Below are positions 25,821 to 34,921 of a stretch of 64,000 bases of DNA, in pieces. The first letter of the stretch is position 1. Each line of letters opens with the position of its first letter. Location: positions 62,001 to 126,000 of the forward strand of contig JACPGE010000036.1 in the NCBI GenBank assembly GCA_016182605.1. The letters are read 5' to 3'. Under the pieces are notes generated by a model. That model saw only the letters and a program-made list of their open reading frames with translations. It made no database searches and was not told the origin of the DNA. The translations under genes and the position numbers were made by a program. Source of the DNA: Candidatus Hydrogenedentota bacterium. Lineage in GTDB: Bacteria; Hydrogenedentota; Hydrogenedentia; Hydrogenedentales; JAEUWI01.

Positions 25821-25858
25821 ACTTAGGTCTTGACCTAAGTAATATTTTGTGTTACATT
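25821..25858 (+). promoter_or_regulatory. Promoter with overlapping perfect palindromic operator (ArsR-type)
   Basis: A perfect palindrome with arms ACTTAGGTC and GACCTAAGT around TT occupies 25821-25840. Its right half contains the -35 element TTGACC (25830-25835). A TACATT -10 lies 17 bases further on (25853-25858). A repressor bound to the palindrome would block RNA polymerase, the classical ArsR autoregulation layout. It is 70 bases upstream of the arsR-like start. Confidence 0.8.
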
Positions 25859-25909
25859 GCGCTTCGTGCGGACGGTGCCGTGCACCGGGAACCATGAAGG
25901 AGCGCCCCC

Positions 25910-26248
25910 ATGCCCCAGCTTGCCGAGCCCATCGACGGTGTCTTTCGTGCGCTCTCCGACCCCACGCGGCGCCACGTGCTGGAGCGTCTGAGCCAGAGCC
26001 CGGCGTCGGTGAGTGAGCTTGCGGCGCCTTTTGACATGGCGCTGCCCTCTTTTGTCCAGCACCTGCGGATTCTGGAGGGATCGGGCCTGGTTCACTCGAC
26101 GAAGCTGGGCCGCATCCGCACGTATGAACTGGCTCCGAAGCGCCTGCAAGTTGCCGAAGACTGGCTGCACCGGCAGCGCACCCTGTGGGAGCGCCGCCTG
26201 GATCAACTGGACGATTACCTGATGCACCTCAAGGAGAAGCACCCATGA
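25910..26248 (+). CDS. ArsR-family winged-helix repressor
   Basis: The 112-residue protein shows the ArsR fold: [40 protein letters not shown] as the recognition helix, then [20 protein letters not shown] as the wing. No cysteine metal site is visible, so it belongs to the metal-free group usually paired with SRPBCC proteins. A ribosome site AAGGAG (25897-25902) precedes ATG 25910. It overlaps the next gene by 4 bases and probably represses the pair through the palindrome at 25821. Confidence 0.92.
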   Translation: MPQLAEPIDGVFRALSDPTRRHVLERLSQSPASVSELAAPFDMALPSFVQHLRILEGSGLVHSTKLGRIRTYELAPKRLQVAEDWLHRQRTLWERRLDQLDDYLMHLKEKHP

Positions 26249-26736
26249 CCCCTTTCCCCCACTTCGAGCCCGATCCCAAACTCGATCTTGTACTGGAGCG
26301 CGTGATCGACGTGCCGCGCGAACTCGTGTGGCGGGCGTGGACCGAGCCGGAGCACCTCAAGGTATGGTTTTGTCCCAAGCCCTGGTCTGTCACAGACTGC
26401 GAGATCGATCTGCGCCCCGGCGGCGTATTCAGCACCACAATGTGCTCCCCGGACGGCGAGAAGTTTCCGAACGCGGGCTGCTATTTGGAGGTCGTGCACC
26501 ACGAACGGCTGGTGTTTACGGATGCGCTCCTGCCGGGCTACCGTCCCGCGCCGAAACCGTTTATGACCGGGATCATCACATTTGAGGTGCACGGCTCGGG
26601 GACACGGTATACCGCGACAGCCCTGCACGCTGATGAGGCCAACCGGAAGCAACACGAGGACATGGGTTTTTATCAGGGGTGGGGCACCGCGCTCGATCAA
26701 TTGGTGGCGCACGTCAAGACCATGCAGACGCATTGA
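26245..26736 (+). CDS. SRPBCC/AHSA1-domain protein
   Basis: The 163-residue protein belongs to the AHSA1-like branch of START/SRPBCC small-molecule-binding proteins. It shows [20 protein letters not shown], then [20 protein letters not shown] with RPGGVF, and ends with [17 protein letters not shown]. Start ATG 26245 overlaps the arsR stop (ATGA). Such arsR-SRPBCC pairs are common and mostly uncharacterised. The ligand is unknown. Confidence 0.9.
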   Translation: MTPFPHFEPDPKLDLVLERVIDVPRELVWRAWTEPEHLKVWFCPKPWSVTDCEIDLRPGGVFSTTMCSPDGEKFPNAGCYLEVVHHERLVFTDALLPGYRPAPKPFMTGIITFEVHGSGTRYTATALHADEANRKQHEDMGFYQGWGTALDQLVAHVKTMQTH

Positions 26737-26774
26737 ACGCGACGCCATACGTCCTCAAACTCAAGAGCAAAGAA

Positions 26775-26805
26775 CGAGGCGCGCTGCTCCGTGCAGCGCG
26801 CCTCG
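26775..26805 (-). terminator. Probable terminator downstream of slyD
   Basis: A perfect 13-base stem (CGAGGCGCGCTGC 26775-26787, GCAGCGCGCCTCG 26793-26805) with a 5-base loop lies between the convergent SRPBCC and slyD genes. Read from slyD it is followed by TTCTTTG. On the plus strand the tail is A-rich, so termination there would be weaker. Confidence 0.7.
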
Positions 26806-26835
26806 AAAAATATATTGTCTTGAGGGGACGCGGGT

Positions 26836-27324
26836 TCAGTGGTGGTGGTGGCAGCCATCGCCATGAATGTGGCCGTGGGCCACTTCATCCGGTGTCGCTT
26901 CACGGACGGCTTCGATGCTCACGTCGAAATGGAGCACCTGGCCCGCGAGGGGGTGGTTGCCATTGATGGTGATTTCATCGCCGTCGACATCCATGATGGT
27001 GATGCGCTGCACGTGGCCATCTTCGCCCTGCGCCTGAAACTCCATGCCCTCTTCCAGGTCTTCGACGCCTTCGAAGGCATCGCGATCCACGACCTGAATC
27101 AACTCCGGGTCCATTTCGCCATAGCCGTCCTCGGGCTGCACGATGACCTTGAGCTTGTCGCCGGCCTTTTTGCCGGTCAATTCTTTTTCCAGTCCGGGGA
27201 TGATATTGCTGGCGCCGTGCAGATAAACCAGGGGATCCTGGCCGATAGACGAGTCGATTTCTTCACCGTCTTCATCCGTGAGGGTATAGTGGATGGACAC
27301 GACCCGCGCGTCTTCGATAATCAT
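26836..27324 (-). CDS. slyD: SlyD-like FKBP peptidyl-prolyl isomerase
   Basis: The 162-residue protein begins RVVSIHYTLTDEDGEEIDSS and has LVYLHGASNIIPGLEKELTG, the FKBP active-site segment. The inserted IF chaperone domain follows (PEDGYGEMDPELIQVVDRDA), then NHPLAGQVLHFDVSIEAVRE. A short His-rich tail (HGHIHGDGCHHHH) binds nickel in SlyD. It catalyses proline isomerisation and aids folding. I chose ATG 27324 because the longer frame adds an Arg/Pro-rich leader absent from the family. Confidence 0.93.
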   Translation of the reverse strand: MIIEDARVVSIHYTLTDEDGEEIDSSIGQDPLVYLHGASNIIPGLEKELTGKKAGDKLKVIVQPEDGYGEMDPELIQVVDRDAFEGVEDLEEGMEFQAQGEDGHVQRITIMDVDGDEITINGNHPLAGQVLHFDVSIEAVREATPDEVAHGHIHGDGCHHHH

Positions 27325-27446
27325 GGAGGGGCTCCCATAGGTGCATGAGCGTTGATAGAGATCCGGCCGCGGCGGGCCGCCGCGACGTTGCTCAGGGGGC
27401 AATTATACCATGGAAAAACGCATTGGGCGAATTGGGCGGCAAGAAA

Positions 27447-27523
27447 TGGCGCCCCGAGCAGGATTCGAACCTGCGACCACTCGCTTAGAAGGCGAGTGCT
27501 CTATCCAACTGAGCTATCGGGGC
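27447..27523 (-). tRNA. tRNA-Arg, anticodon TCT
   Basis: Read on the minus strand, a 77-base tRNA folds with acceptor GCCCCGA/TCGGGGC, discriminator G and encoded CCA. The anticodon stem is CTCGC/GCGAG with loop CTTCTAA (anticodon TCT, codon AGA), and the T arm is GCAGG-TTCGAAT-CCTGC. All arms pair without mismatch. Confidence 0.95.
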
Positions 27524-27739
27524 GCACTTGGGGGGACATTGTGGCGGGAATTATTCCATAACCTGCGCCGCAGAGCAAACCGGCGTCCTGGAATGGCGCC
27601 GGAAGGCCGGCGCAATTTCCGCATTATTGCGCGGGCGTTCCGCTTTGGATGCCGTGCAGGCGCGCAATTCATGCATCCCGAGGGATATGGTAAGATCCAA
27701 TGGGTACGTATCGATTCGACTCTTGGGAAGGCATGAACT

Positions 27740-29092
27740 GTGGTTCGCGTGACACAGCGATCAAAGACTGTCCTGCTCGCGCTTCTTCTGGCCGGATTGT
27801 TGGGCGCATCGCACGAGGGACATACCCAAGGCGGCCCGCTTGTGGTGGACACCTCCGACCGGCAGGCGGTCCGGGATCTGTTTTTTGATGTCTACCTGGC
27901 GACGGAGAATGTGCCGCACGGCTGGACGGGGAATCATGGCTCGTGTACTGCGGGCGTGCTGAGTCCGGCGTTTCTGGAGGCCACGCGGCTGCGGATCAAT
28001 TATTACCGCGCGATGGCGGGGCTGAACGGAGACATTGCGTTGGACACGGCGTACAACGCGCAGTGTCAGGCCGCGGCGCTGATACTTTCGGCGAACGATT
28101 TCCTGGGGCACAATCCGGACCCGTCGCTCACGTGTTTCACGAGTGACGGCCTGACGGGAGCGCAACGCTCGAACATTACGCAGAATGCCCTCGGCCCCGA
28201 TGCGGTGGATCTGTTCATGGAGGATCCGGGCTTCATCAACACGGCGGTGCCGCACCGGCGTCACTTGATGAATCCGACGCAGCAGCTCATGGGTGTGGGC
28301 GCGGTGCCCCAGGCCAGTGTGATTCAACCGTCCGCGACGGCGATTTACGTGTTGGGCCCCTCTTCGGGTCTGGTGAAGACGGTGAAGTGGCCCCCGGCGG
28401 GCTATGTTCCCTTTCAGGTGGTCTTCCAGCGCTGGTCCTATTCGCGGAAGAACGCGGACTTCTCGAATGCCACGGTGCACGTCACGCTGAATGGAAACCG
28501 GGTGGAATACAACCCGTTGCCGCTGAGCTCGGGCTATGCGGACAACACCCTGGTGTGGTCTCCCAGCACCACGTTTCCGCCGCCGGGTATTGAAACCTAC
28601 ACAGTGGAGATAGGCAATTACTTTATGCCGGGCGTTCCTGAGGCGCAAAGCGAGACCTACGAGGTGATTCGCTTCAACCCCTATATTGAACCCGTAGTGG
28701 TTGAGATCGCCGCCGGCACGGGGTCCGGCTTTGTGGAAGAGGGCAACCCGCTCACGCTGGCAGTTCCCGGGGGATTTTCCGGCTATCAGTGGCTCCGTGA
28801 CGGCGTCCCCCTGGTGGAAGACGCGCCGCGCCTGACCGGAGTTCAAAGCAGCACGCTGCATTTTGATCCGGTGATCATGGAGGATGCGGGCGTCTACACG
28901 TGTGCCTTCGACGATGGCTCCAAGGCGCCGGCCCTCTCCGAGCCGTTCACGCTCGAGGTGCTGCCGCCGGGCTCCTTGCCGCTGGGCAAGGGGTGGTTGC
29001 TGGCGATCCCTGGCGTGCTTCTGGCCGCCTGGAGTACGCGGCGTTACCGCGCCCGGCAGCGGCATCCAGGCGCACTGCGAAACGTTCTGTAG
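27740..29092 (+). CDS. Secreted CAP-domain protein with Ig-like domain and C-terminal anchor
   Basis: The 450-residue protein starts at GTG 27740 behind GGAAGG and has a signal peptide (VLLALLLAGLLGASHEG). Residues about 75-200 form a CAP/SCP-type domain (RLRINYYRAMAGLNGDIALD, DFLGHNP, HRRHLMNP). An Ig-like module at about 325-415 contains YQWLRDGVPLVEDAPRLTG and EDAGVYTCAF. The end (GSLPLGKGWLLAIPGVLLAA followed by RRYRARQR) is a PEP-CTERM-like sorting helix. The role is probably at the cell surface, and no enzyme activity can be assigned. Confidence 0.75.
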   Translation: MVRVTQRSKTVLLALLLAGLLGASHEGHTQGGPLVVDTSDRQAVRDLFFDVYLATENVPHGWTGNHGSCTAGVLSPAFLEATRLRINYYRAMAGLNGDIALDTAYNAQCQAAALILSANDFLGHNPDPSLTCFTSDGLTGAQRSNITQNALGPDAVDLFMEDPGFINTAVPHRRHLMNPTQQLMGVGAVPQASVIQPSATAIYVLGPSSGLVKTVKWPPAGYVPFQVVFQRWSYSRKNADFSNATVHVTLNGNRVEYNPLPLSSGYADNTLVWSPSTTFPPPGIETYTVEIGNYFMPGVPEAQSETYEVIRFNPYIEPVVVEIAAGTGSGFVEEGNPLTLAVPGGFSGYQWLRDGVPLVEDAPRLTGVQSSTLHFDPVIMEDAGVYTCAFDDGSKAPALSEPFTLEVLPPGSLPLGKGWLLAIPGVLLAAWSTRRYRARQRHPGALRNVL

Positions 29093-29136
29093 CGATCGCG
29101 CGAACATCGCGCTGTTCCCCAGCGGTGTTCTCCGTC

Positions 29137-29166
29137 TTGGACTTCGCCCGCCCGCCCCGCTACACT
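29137..29166 (+). promoter_or_regulatory. Probable sigma-70 promoter of the beta-helix gene
   Basis: TTGGAC at 29137-29142 and TACACT at 29161-29166 are separated by 18 bases and lie about 60 bases before the start at 29225. Confidence 0.5.
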
Positions 29167-29224
29167 GGACGCGCACCCACGATTTCCGGGGTGTGAACGC
29201 ATAACGTGCGCGGGGTGGACCATC

Positions 29225-31324
29225 ATGTTTCGCTTTACTGGTTTCCGATTGCTCCTGGGTGTACTTCTTGCGGTTTCATTTCATGCCGGCGCGGCGGATC
29301 TCTATGTGAGCCCGGGCGGCAACGATGCGTGGAACGGACGCGTGCCCGAGAACATTCCGGGCACGAGCGAGGGGCCTTTTGCCACGCTGGCGGCGGCGCG
29401 GGATCTGGCCCGCAGCTTCCTGCAACACACGGGTATTCTGGAGCCCATCACCATTCATGTGGCGCCGGGCGACTATCTCCTCACCGAGCCGTTTGCCCTT
29501 GGGGAGCAAGATCAGTTCTCGGAGCAGGATCACGTTAGCTATCTGGCGGAACCGGGATCGAAGACCCGCTTGATCGCAGGAAAGCTCCTGACTGGATTCA
29601 CGCCGGTCAACGATGCGGCCGAACGGGAGCGGCTCGATCCGGCGGCGCGTGATCACGTGGTGACGGTGGATCTGAAGGCCCAGGGCATCACGGACTATGG
29701 CGAATTGAAGGGGGGCGGCCTGGAACTCTTTTTCAACGGCGTGCCGATGCAGATTTCCCGCTGGCCCAACGAGGGCTTTGTGCGCATTGTAGAACTTGTC
29801 ACACCGGAAGATGTGGACATTCGCGGCACGAAGGGCAGCAGCAAGGGCCGGTGGCGCTACGAGGGGGATCGTCCTTCGCGCTGGCTGAACGAGCACGACG
29901 CCTGGCTCTTCGGGTACTGGTTCTGGGACTGGTCCGCCAGCTATGAGAAGATCAAGAGTATCGATACCGCGCAGCAGCAGATTGAGGTGGAGGAACCCTA
30001 TCACGGCTATGGCTACCGCAAGGGCCAATGGTACCTCGCGTTGAATCTACTGCCGGAGATCGACCGGCCGGGCGAGTGGTATCTGGATCGCAGCGCGGGC
30101 AAGCTCTACTTCTGGCCGCCCGCCGCGCTGGACGGCGCGGAGGTCTTCGTGTCGATCCTGAAGCATGCCATCACGCTGGACAACGCCGCGCATGTCACCT
30201 TCAAGGGCTTCACGCTGGAGGGCGCGCGCGACACGGTGGCGCGCATCACCGGCGGCACACAGAACCACATCGTGGCCTGCACGATCCGCAATTCGGGCAA
30301 TGGCGCGATTTCCATTTCCGAGAGTCCGGAATCCGGCGCGGCAGGCTGCGACATCTACAACGTGGGTGGCACGGGCATCAGCCTGTCGGGGGGCGATCGC
30401 GCCACGCTCACTCCGGGCAAGCTCTATGCGGTGAACAACCACATCCACGATTATGCGCGGTGGTACCGCATGTACAATCCGGGCATCTCGCTGCAGGGCG
30501 TGGGCAACCGCGCGGCGCACAACCTGATCGACAACGCGCCGCACATGGCCATTCAGTTTGGCGGCAACGATCACCTCATGGAGTTCAACGAGATCCACAG
30601 CGTGTGCTACGAGTCCAACGACGCGGGCGCCATTTACACCGGACGCGACTGGACCATGCGCGGCACCATCATCCGCAACAACTACTTTCACCATATCACG
30701 GGCTTTGAGGGGAAGGGCTGCGTCGGCGTCTATCTCGACGACATGCATTGCGGCATCGAGATTACACACAACCTCTTCCACAAGGTGCACTATGCCGCCT
30801 TCATCGGCGGCGGCCGCGACAACACCTATGCGAACAACCTCTTCCTGGATTGTCCGCGCGCGCTGCATATCGACAACCGCGCGATGAACTGGGCGGCAGA
30901 CCACATACCCACCACGATGACGGAGCGGCTGAACGCCATGCCGTTCCGCGAGTCGCCGTGGAAGGAGCGCTATCCCCAGTTGCTCACCATTCTCGAAGAC
31001 GAACCCGCGACCCCAAAGGGCAATGTGATCGCGCGCAACCTCTTCGCCAGCGAGAACTGGAACGACGCCTGGGAGGGATCGCGGAAGTACGACACGTGGG
31101 AAAACAACCTGGAGAACCTGGACCCCCACTTTGCCACACCGGAACGCATTACCGACACCATCGCAACCCGTGCCACGGATTTCGCGTTGAAGGCCGATTC
31201 CCCGGCCTGGGCGCTCGGCTTCGAGGCGCTGCCGCTGGAGCAGATGGGGCTGGTGAATGATGGCACCCGCGCTTCCTGGCCGGTGACGCATGAAGTGCGT
31301 CCCGTGAGCAAGCCGATAGAGTGA
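29225..31324 (+). CDS. Secreted right-handed beta-helix protein, GH141-like
   Basis: The 699-residue protein has a signal peptide (LLLGVLLAVSFHAGA) followed at once by DLYVSPGGNDAWNG and GPFATLAAARDLAR, the opening of many secreted beta-helix enzymes. Residues 160-300 hold the inserted beta domain with LELFFNGVPMQISRWPNEGF. From about 320 on, parallel beta-helix rungs rich in asparagine repeat (HVTFKGFTLEGARD, HIVACTIRNSGNGAISIS, MEFNEIHSVCYESNDAGAIY). This matches the GH141 group that acts on fucose- or xylose-containing plant polysaccharides. The exact substrate is unknown. Confidence 0.65.
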   Translation: MFRFTGFRLLLGVLLAVSFHAGAADLYVSPGGNDAWNGRVPENIPGTSEGPFATLAAARDLARSFLQHTGILEPITIHVAPGDYLLTEPFALGEQDQFSEQDHVSYLAEPGSKTRLIAGKLLTGFTPVNDAAERERLDPAARDHVVTVDLKAQGITDYGELKGGGLELFFNGVPMQISRWPNEGFVRIVELVTPEDVDIRGTKGSSKGRWRYEGDRPSRWLNEHDAWLFGYWFWDWSASYEKIKSIDTAQQQIEVEEPYHGYGYRKGQWYLALNLLPEIDRPGEWYLDRSAGKLYFWPPAALDGAEVFVSILKHAITLDNAAHVTFKGFTLEGARDTVARITGGTQNHIVACTIRNSGNGAISISESPESGAAGCDIYNVGGTGISLSGGDRATLTPGKLYAVNNHIHDYARWYRMYNPGISLQGVGNRAAHNLIDNAPHMAIQFGGNDHLMEFNEIHSVCYESNDAGAIYTGRDWTMRGTIIRNNYFHHITGFEGKGCVGVYLDDMHCGIEITHNLFHKVHYAAFIGGGRDNTYANNLFLDCPRALHIDNRAMNWAADHIPTTMTERLNAMPFRESPWKERYPQLLTILEDEPATPKGNVIARNLFASENWNDAWEGSRKYDTWENNLENLDPHFATPERITDTIATRATDFALKADSPAWALGFEALPLEQMGLVNDGTRASWPVTHEVRPVSKPIE

Positions 31325-31421
31325 GCGATGGGCGCAGGAAACTGCAACAGGACGGTTTATGTTTCGAATCCTGAAGTGGGCGCATAACATGCATTTTGCA
31401 TGGTGTTTTTATTGACTTTAT

Positions 31422-31450
31422 GCCGGGTCTGGGCGATAATGGGCAAGCGT
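31422..31450 (+). promoter_or_regulatory. Sigma-70 promoter of the nap operon
   Basis: TTGACT (31422-31427) and GATAAT (31445-31450) are separated by exactly 17 bases. The leader to napD is about 135 bases and contains a small inverted repeat (GAACTCC/GGAGTTC around CCA, about 31498-31514) that may be regulatory. Confidence 0.75.
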
Positions 31451-31590
31451 ACGCCAAACGATTCCTTTCCGTACGCTATTACGCCGGGTCCGGCGGGGAA
31501 CTCCCCAGGAGTTCGGGGTGATCGCCGGATGGAAACGCAGCACGCAGGGGACACGCCGCACTGCCGCAGGCTGCAAGAAGGAGGCATCCA

Positions 31591-31830
31591 TTGCCCATTT
31601 CTGGAGTTATCCTGCGCACGCAGCCCTTGACCTGCCCCGCCGTGGCGCAACACTGCCTATTGCTTCCGTACATCACGATTACGCACCAGCAAGACGACGC
31701 GCTGGTGCTGGTGACCGACACGCCCGACGCGCGCTGTGAGCGCGACATCGTGGGCACACTCGAGCGCATAGACGGTGTGGTGGCCGTCGAAGTGATCTAT
31801 CACAACTTTGAAGATTTGGAGGGAGCATGA
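31591..31830 (+). CDS. napD: Periplasmic nitrate reductase chaperone NapD
   Basis: The 79-residue protein has the NapD pattern: MPISGVILRTQP, HQQDDALVLVTDTPD, GTLERIDGVVAVEVIYHNFE. NapD binds the Tat leader of NapA and holds back export until the molybdenum cofactor is inserted. The start is a TTG at 31591, six bases after a strong AGAAGGAGG site. Its stop overlaps the napA start (ATGA). Confidence 0.88.
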   Translation: MPISGVILRTQPLTCPAVAQHCLLLPYITITHQQDDALVLVTDTPDARCERDIVGTLERIDGVVAVEVIYHNFEDLEGA

Positions 31831-34202
31831 AGATGGAATGGAGCCGCCGTGAATTCATCCGTCACTCGGCGAACCTGGCGGCCCTCGCGGCGCTGGGTGT
31901 GACTGGCGTACAACCGGCTTCGGGCGCGGTGAGCACCGCACTGCCCGATGGCCTGGAATGGCACAAGGCTCCCTGCCGTTTTTGCGGCACGGGCTGTGGC
32001 GTGCTGGTGGGGGTGTCCGGGGGGCGCGTGGTCGCGATTCAGGGGGATCCCGAGAGCCCGGTGAACAAGGGACTGCTGTGTGCGAAGGGCTACCACGTTG
32101 GCGCCATCCTCTACGGCGAGGATCGGCTGACCCAGCCGATGATCCGCAAGGGCGGCAAACTGCAACCGGCAAGCTGGGACGAGGCCATCGAACTCATCGC
32201 GGACCGCTTCATGGCGGATCCGAAGCGCTTCGCCTTCTACGGATCGGGGCAGTGGACCATCGTCGAGGGCTTTCAGGCCTTGAAGTTCATGAAGGCGGGT
32301 CTGGGCAGCAACCACATCGATCCGAATGCGCGGCTGTGCATGGCGAGCGCGGCCTTTGGGTTTGTCACGACCTTTGGCGTGGACGAACCCTCGGGGTGTT
32401 ACGACGATCTCGACGAATGCGACACGGTCATCACGTGGGGCAACAATTGGGCGGAAATGCATCCGGTGCTCTTTTCGCGGTTTATGGATCGGAAGAACGC
32501 GCTGCCGGAGCGGCTGCAATCGGGCCTGCAATACATCGATCTTGCGACGCGGAAGACGCGGTCCACGGTCTCCGCGGACTACTACATGGAATTCGTGCCC
32601 CAGACCGATCTCGCGATTGCCAACTGCATCTGTTATCAACTGCTGGAGAACGGCACCTACGATCAGGCCTTTGTAGACCAGCACACCCGCTTCAAGGCCA
32701 ACGACGGCGCGGATATGACACTGGAGGAATACCGCGCCTTCCTCCAGCCGTACTCCCCCGAAGCGGTTTCGAAGCTGTCGGGCGTTTCGGTGGCGCACCT
32801 CACCCACCTCGGGAAGATCTTCGGGGATCCCGAACGGAAGATTATGTCGCTGTGGTGCATGGGCATGAACCAGCACACGCGCGGCACGTGGATTAACAAC
32901 CTGGTCTACAACTGTCATTTGCTCTCCGGAAAGATTGGCAAGCCGGGCAGCACGCCCTTCTCGCTCACGGGCCAGCCCAGCGCCTGCGGCACCTGCCGCG
33001 AGGTGGGCACCTTTGCGCATGGGTTGCCGGCGGGCCGGCTGGTGACGGAACCGAAGCACCGGGAGGAGTGCGAGACGCTGTGGAACATCGCGCCTGGATC
33101 GCTCAATGCGGAACCGGGCTTCCACACGATGCAGATGTTTCAGGCCTTTGCCGCGGGCGAACTGACGGGGATGTGGGTGCAGGTCTCGAATCCCGCGCAG
33201 AGCATGCCGAACCTGCACAAGAACCTGGCCCAGGCAGGCGAGCGTTTTCTCGTGGTCTCGGATGTCTATCCCACGGTGACCAGCGCCCTGGCGGATGTCG
33301 TGCTGCCCTCGTCTTTGTGGACCGAGAAGAACGGGGTCTACGGCAACTCGGAGCGGCGCACGCACCAGTGGTTTGGCATTGTGGCGCCACCGGGCGAAGC
33401 GCGGGACGACGCGTGGCAAACCCTGGCCGTGGCACGGCGCATGTATGAGAAGGGCTTTGCCGGGATGAAAGACAAGAACGGCGAATTCCTGTTCACGCTG
33501 CGCGACGAGGCGGGCCAGGAGGTGGAGGCGTGGAAGTGGGAAGTCTACAACAAGTCTTTCAACGTGGATCGCGCTGTGTACGAACAATACCGCCAGTTCA
33601 CGCTGCACAAACACAAGGATGTGGCGCCCTACGACGAGCTGGTGAAGGCGCGCGGCATGCGCTGGCCCGTGGCGCAGGATGACAAGGGCGTCTGGCGCGA
33701 AACGACCCGGCGCTTTGTGGAAGGCGAGGATGTCTTCGTCAAGCCCGGCAGCGGCATACAATTCTATGGCGCGAAGGCGGGCGACGATCGCGCCATCATC
33801 TGGGCGCGTCCCTACGAAGCGCCGCCGGAGATTCCCGACACCGAGTATCCCTTCTGGCTCTGCACGGGCCGCGTGCTGGAGCACTGGCACACGGGCACCA
33901 TGACGGGGCGCATCCCCGAGTTGCGGCGCGCCGTGCCGAAGGCTTATGTGGAGTTGCACCCCCTCGATGCCCGGGATCTGGGCGTGCGGGACGGCGAGAT
34001 GGTGCGGGTGACCTCGCGGCGCGGCGCGATCACCCTGCCTGCATGGGTGGGGGGCCGGGGCACGCCCGCGCGCGGATCGGTATTCGTGCCCTTCTTCGAT
34101 GAGAGCAAACTCATCAACGAAGTCACGCTGGACGAGTACTGTCCCATCTCCAAGCAGCCGGATTACAAGAAGTGTTCCGTGCGGCTGGAGAAAACGGCAT
34201 GA
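31827..34202 (+). CDS. napA: Periplasmic nitrate reductase catalytic subunit NapA
   Basis: The 791-residue molybdoenzyme has a Tat leader (SRREFIRHSANLAALAAL). Cys50, Cys53, Cys57 and Cys85 form the [4Fe-4S] site (CRFCGTGCG ... GLLCAKG). Cys171 in NARLCMASA is the molybdenum ligand. WCMGMNQHTRGTW, GKIGKPGSTPFSLTGQPSAC and a C-terminal LCTGRVLEHWHTGTMTGRIP complete the bis-MGD enzyme. It reduces nitrate to nitrite in the periplasm. The cysteine ligand and NapD partner separate it from assimilatory and membrane-bound enzymes. It is flanked by napD and a NapB-like gene, each overlapping by 4 bases. Confidence 0.95.
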   Translation: MKMEWSRREFIRHSANLAALAALGVTGVQPASGAVSTALPDGLEWHKAPCRFCGTGCGVLVGVSGGRVVAIQGDPESPVNKGLLCAKGYHVGAILYGEDRLTQPMIRKGGKLQPASWDEAIELIADRFMADPKRFAFYGSGQWTIVEGFQALKFMKAGLGSNHIDPNARLCMASAAFGFVTTFGVDEPSGCYDDLDECDTVITWGNNWAEMHPVLFSRFMDRKNALPERLQSGLQYIDLATRKTRSTVSADYYMEFVPQTDLAIANCICYQLLENGTYDQAFVDQHTRFKANDGADMTLEEYRAFLQPYSPEAVSKLSGVSVAHLTHLGKIFGDPERKIMSLWCMGMNQHTRGTWINNLVYNCHLLSGKIGKPGSTPFSLTGQPSACGTCREVGTFAHGLPAGRLVTEPKHREECETLWNIAPGSLNAEPGFHTMQMFQAFAAGELTGMWVQVSNPAQSMPNLHKNLAQAGERFLVVSDVYPTVTSALADVVLPSSLWTEKNGVYGNSERRTHQWFGIVAPPGEARDDAWQTLAVARRMYEKGFAGMKDKNGEFLFTLRDEAGQEVEAWKWEVYNKSFNVDRAVYEQYRQFTLHKHKDVAPYDELVKARGMRWPVAQDDKGVWRETTRRFVEGEDVFVKPGSGIQFYGAKAGDDRAIIWARPYEAPPEIPDTEYPFWLCTGRVLEHWHTGTMTGRIPELRRAVPKAYVELHPLDARDLGVRDGEMVRVTSRRGAITLPAWVGGRGTPARGSVFVPFFDESKLINEVTLDEYCPISKQPDYKKCSVRLEKTA

Positions 34203-34822
34203 ATGCGCGCACCTGGACGATAGTGACAGCGCTGGTCCTGGTGGCGTTGGCGTGCGGATGGCACGCGCGCCCGACCGATGCGGCGCTTGCAGCCGCGCCT
34301 GAACAAGAGGAGGTGGCCGGCGCGGAGACCGAGGCGCAACGTGCGGCAGAACAAGCGGAGGCCGATCGTGATCACCGTGCCTCGTTGCGGGCCTTTTATG
34401 CCGCGCCGCCGGTGATACCGCACGAGAGCGAGTCGATGCAGGACAGCAACTGTTCCTTCTGCCACAGCGCCGAGCGCGAGCTGCCCGGTTTCGAGCGAAA
34501 AAGCCCCCGTTCGCCCCACCCCTATCTCGAACGGTGCACGCAGTGCCACGTGGCATCGCAGTCCCCGCTGGGCGAGGCGGAACCAATGACTATCACACGC
34601 TGGGCGGGGCTCCAGGATCCGGGGGAGGGCCATCGTGCGGGCCTGATGGCGCCGCCAGTCATGCCGCACAAGCTGCGCATGCGCGAGAACTGCATCTCCT
34701 GCCACAGTCCGGAGAGCCCCTATGTGTATCTGCGCACGCCGCATCCCGAGCGCGTGAACTGCCAGCAGTGCCACGTGGCCGACGAAGGGCTGATGCTCGA
34801 CCGGACACCCGCCACGCGATAA
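34199..34822 (+). CDS. napB: NapB-like cytochrome c with four haem sites (duplicated module)
   Basis: The 207-residue protein has an N-terminal hydrophobic leader (TIVTALVLVALACG) and an acidic linker. Two similar modules follow. Module 1 has APPVIPH with CSFCH (85-89) and CTQCH (113-117). Module 2 has APPVMPH with CISCH (165-169) and CQQCH (188-192). Normal NapB has one such module with two haems. It should pass electrons to NapA. No napC, napG or napH is nearby to reduce it. Start ATG 34199 overlaps the napA stop. Confidence 0.85.
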   Translation: MNARTWTIVTALVLVALACGWHARPTDAALAAAPEQEEVAGAETEAQRAAEQAEADRDHRASLRAFYAAPPVIPHESESMQDSNCSFCHSAERELPGFERKSPRSPHPYLERCTQCHVASQSPLGEAEPMTITRWAGLQDPGEGHRAGLMAPPVMPHKLRMRENCISCHSPESPYVYLRTPHPERVNCQQCHVADEGLMLDRTPATR

Positions 34823-34921
34823 GTGTCTGCGAGGCGCGGTGCGCGTGACTCCAAGGCCCGGCCTGTGCCATTCTGTGTTCCTGCCGGCGTTATTCATCAA
34901 CCCATCGAACAGGACACTGCC

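Noticed and set aside
31800-34586. 928-residue open frame on the minus strand
   Set aside because: Antisense to napA and napB, which have intact cofactor motifs.
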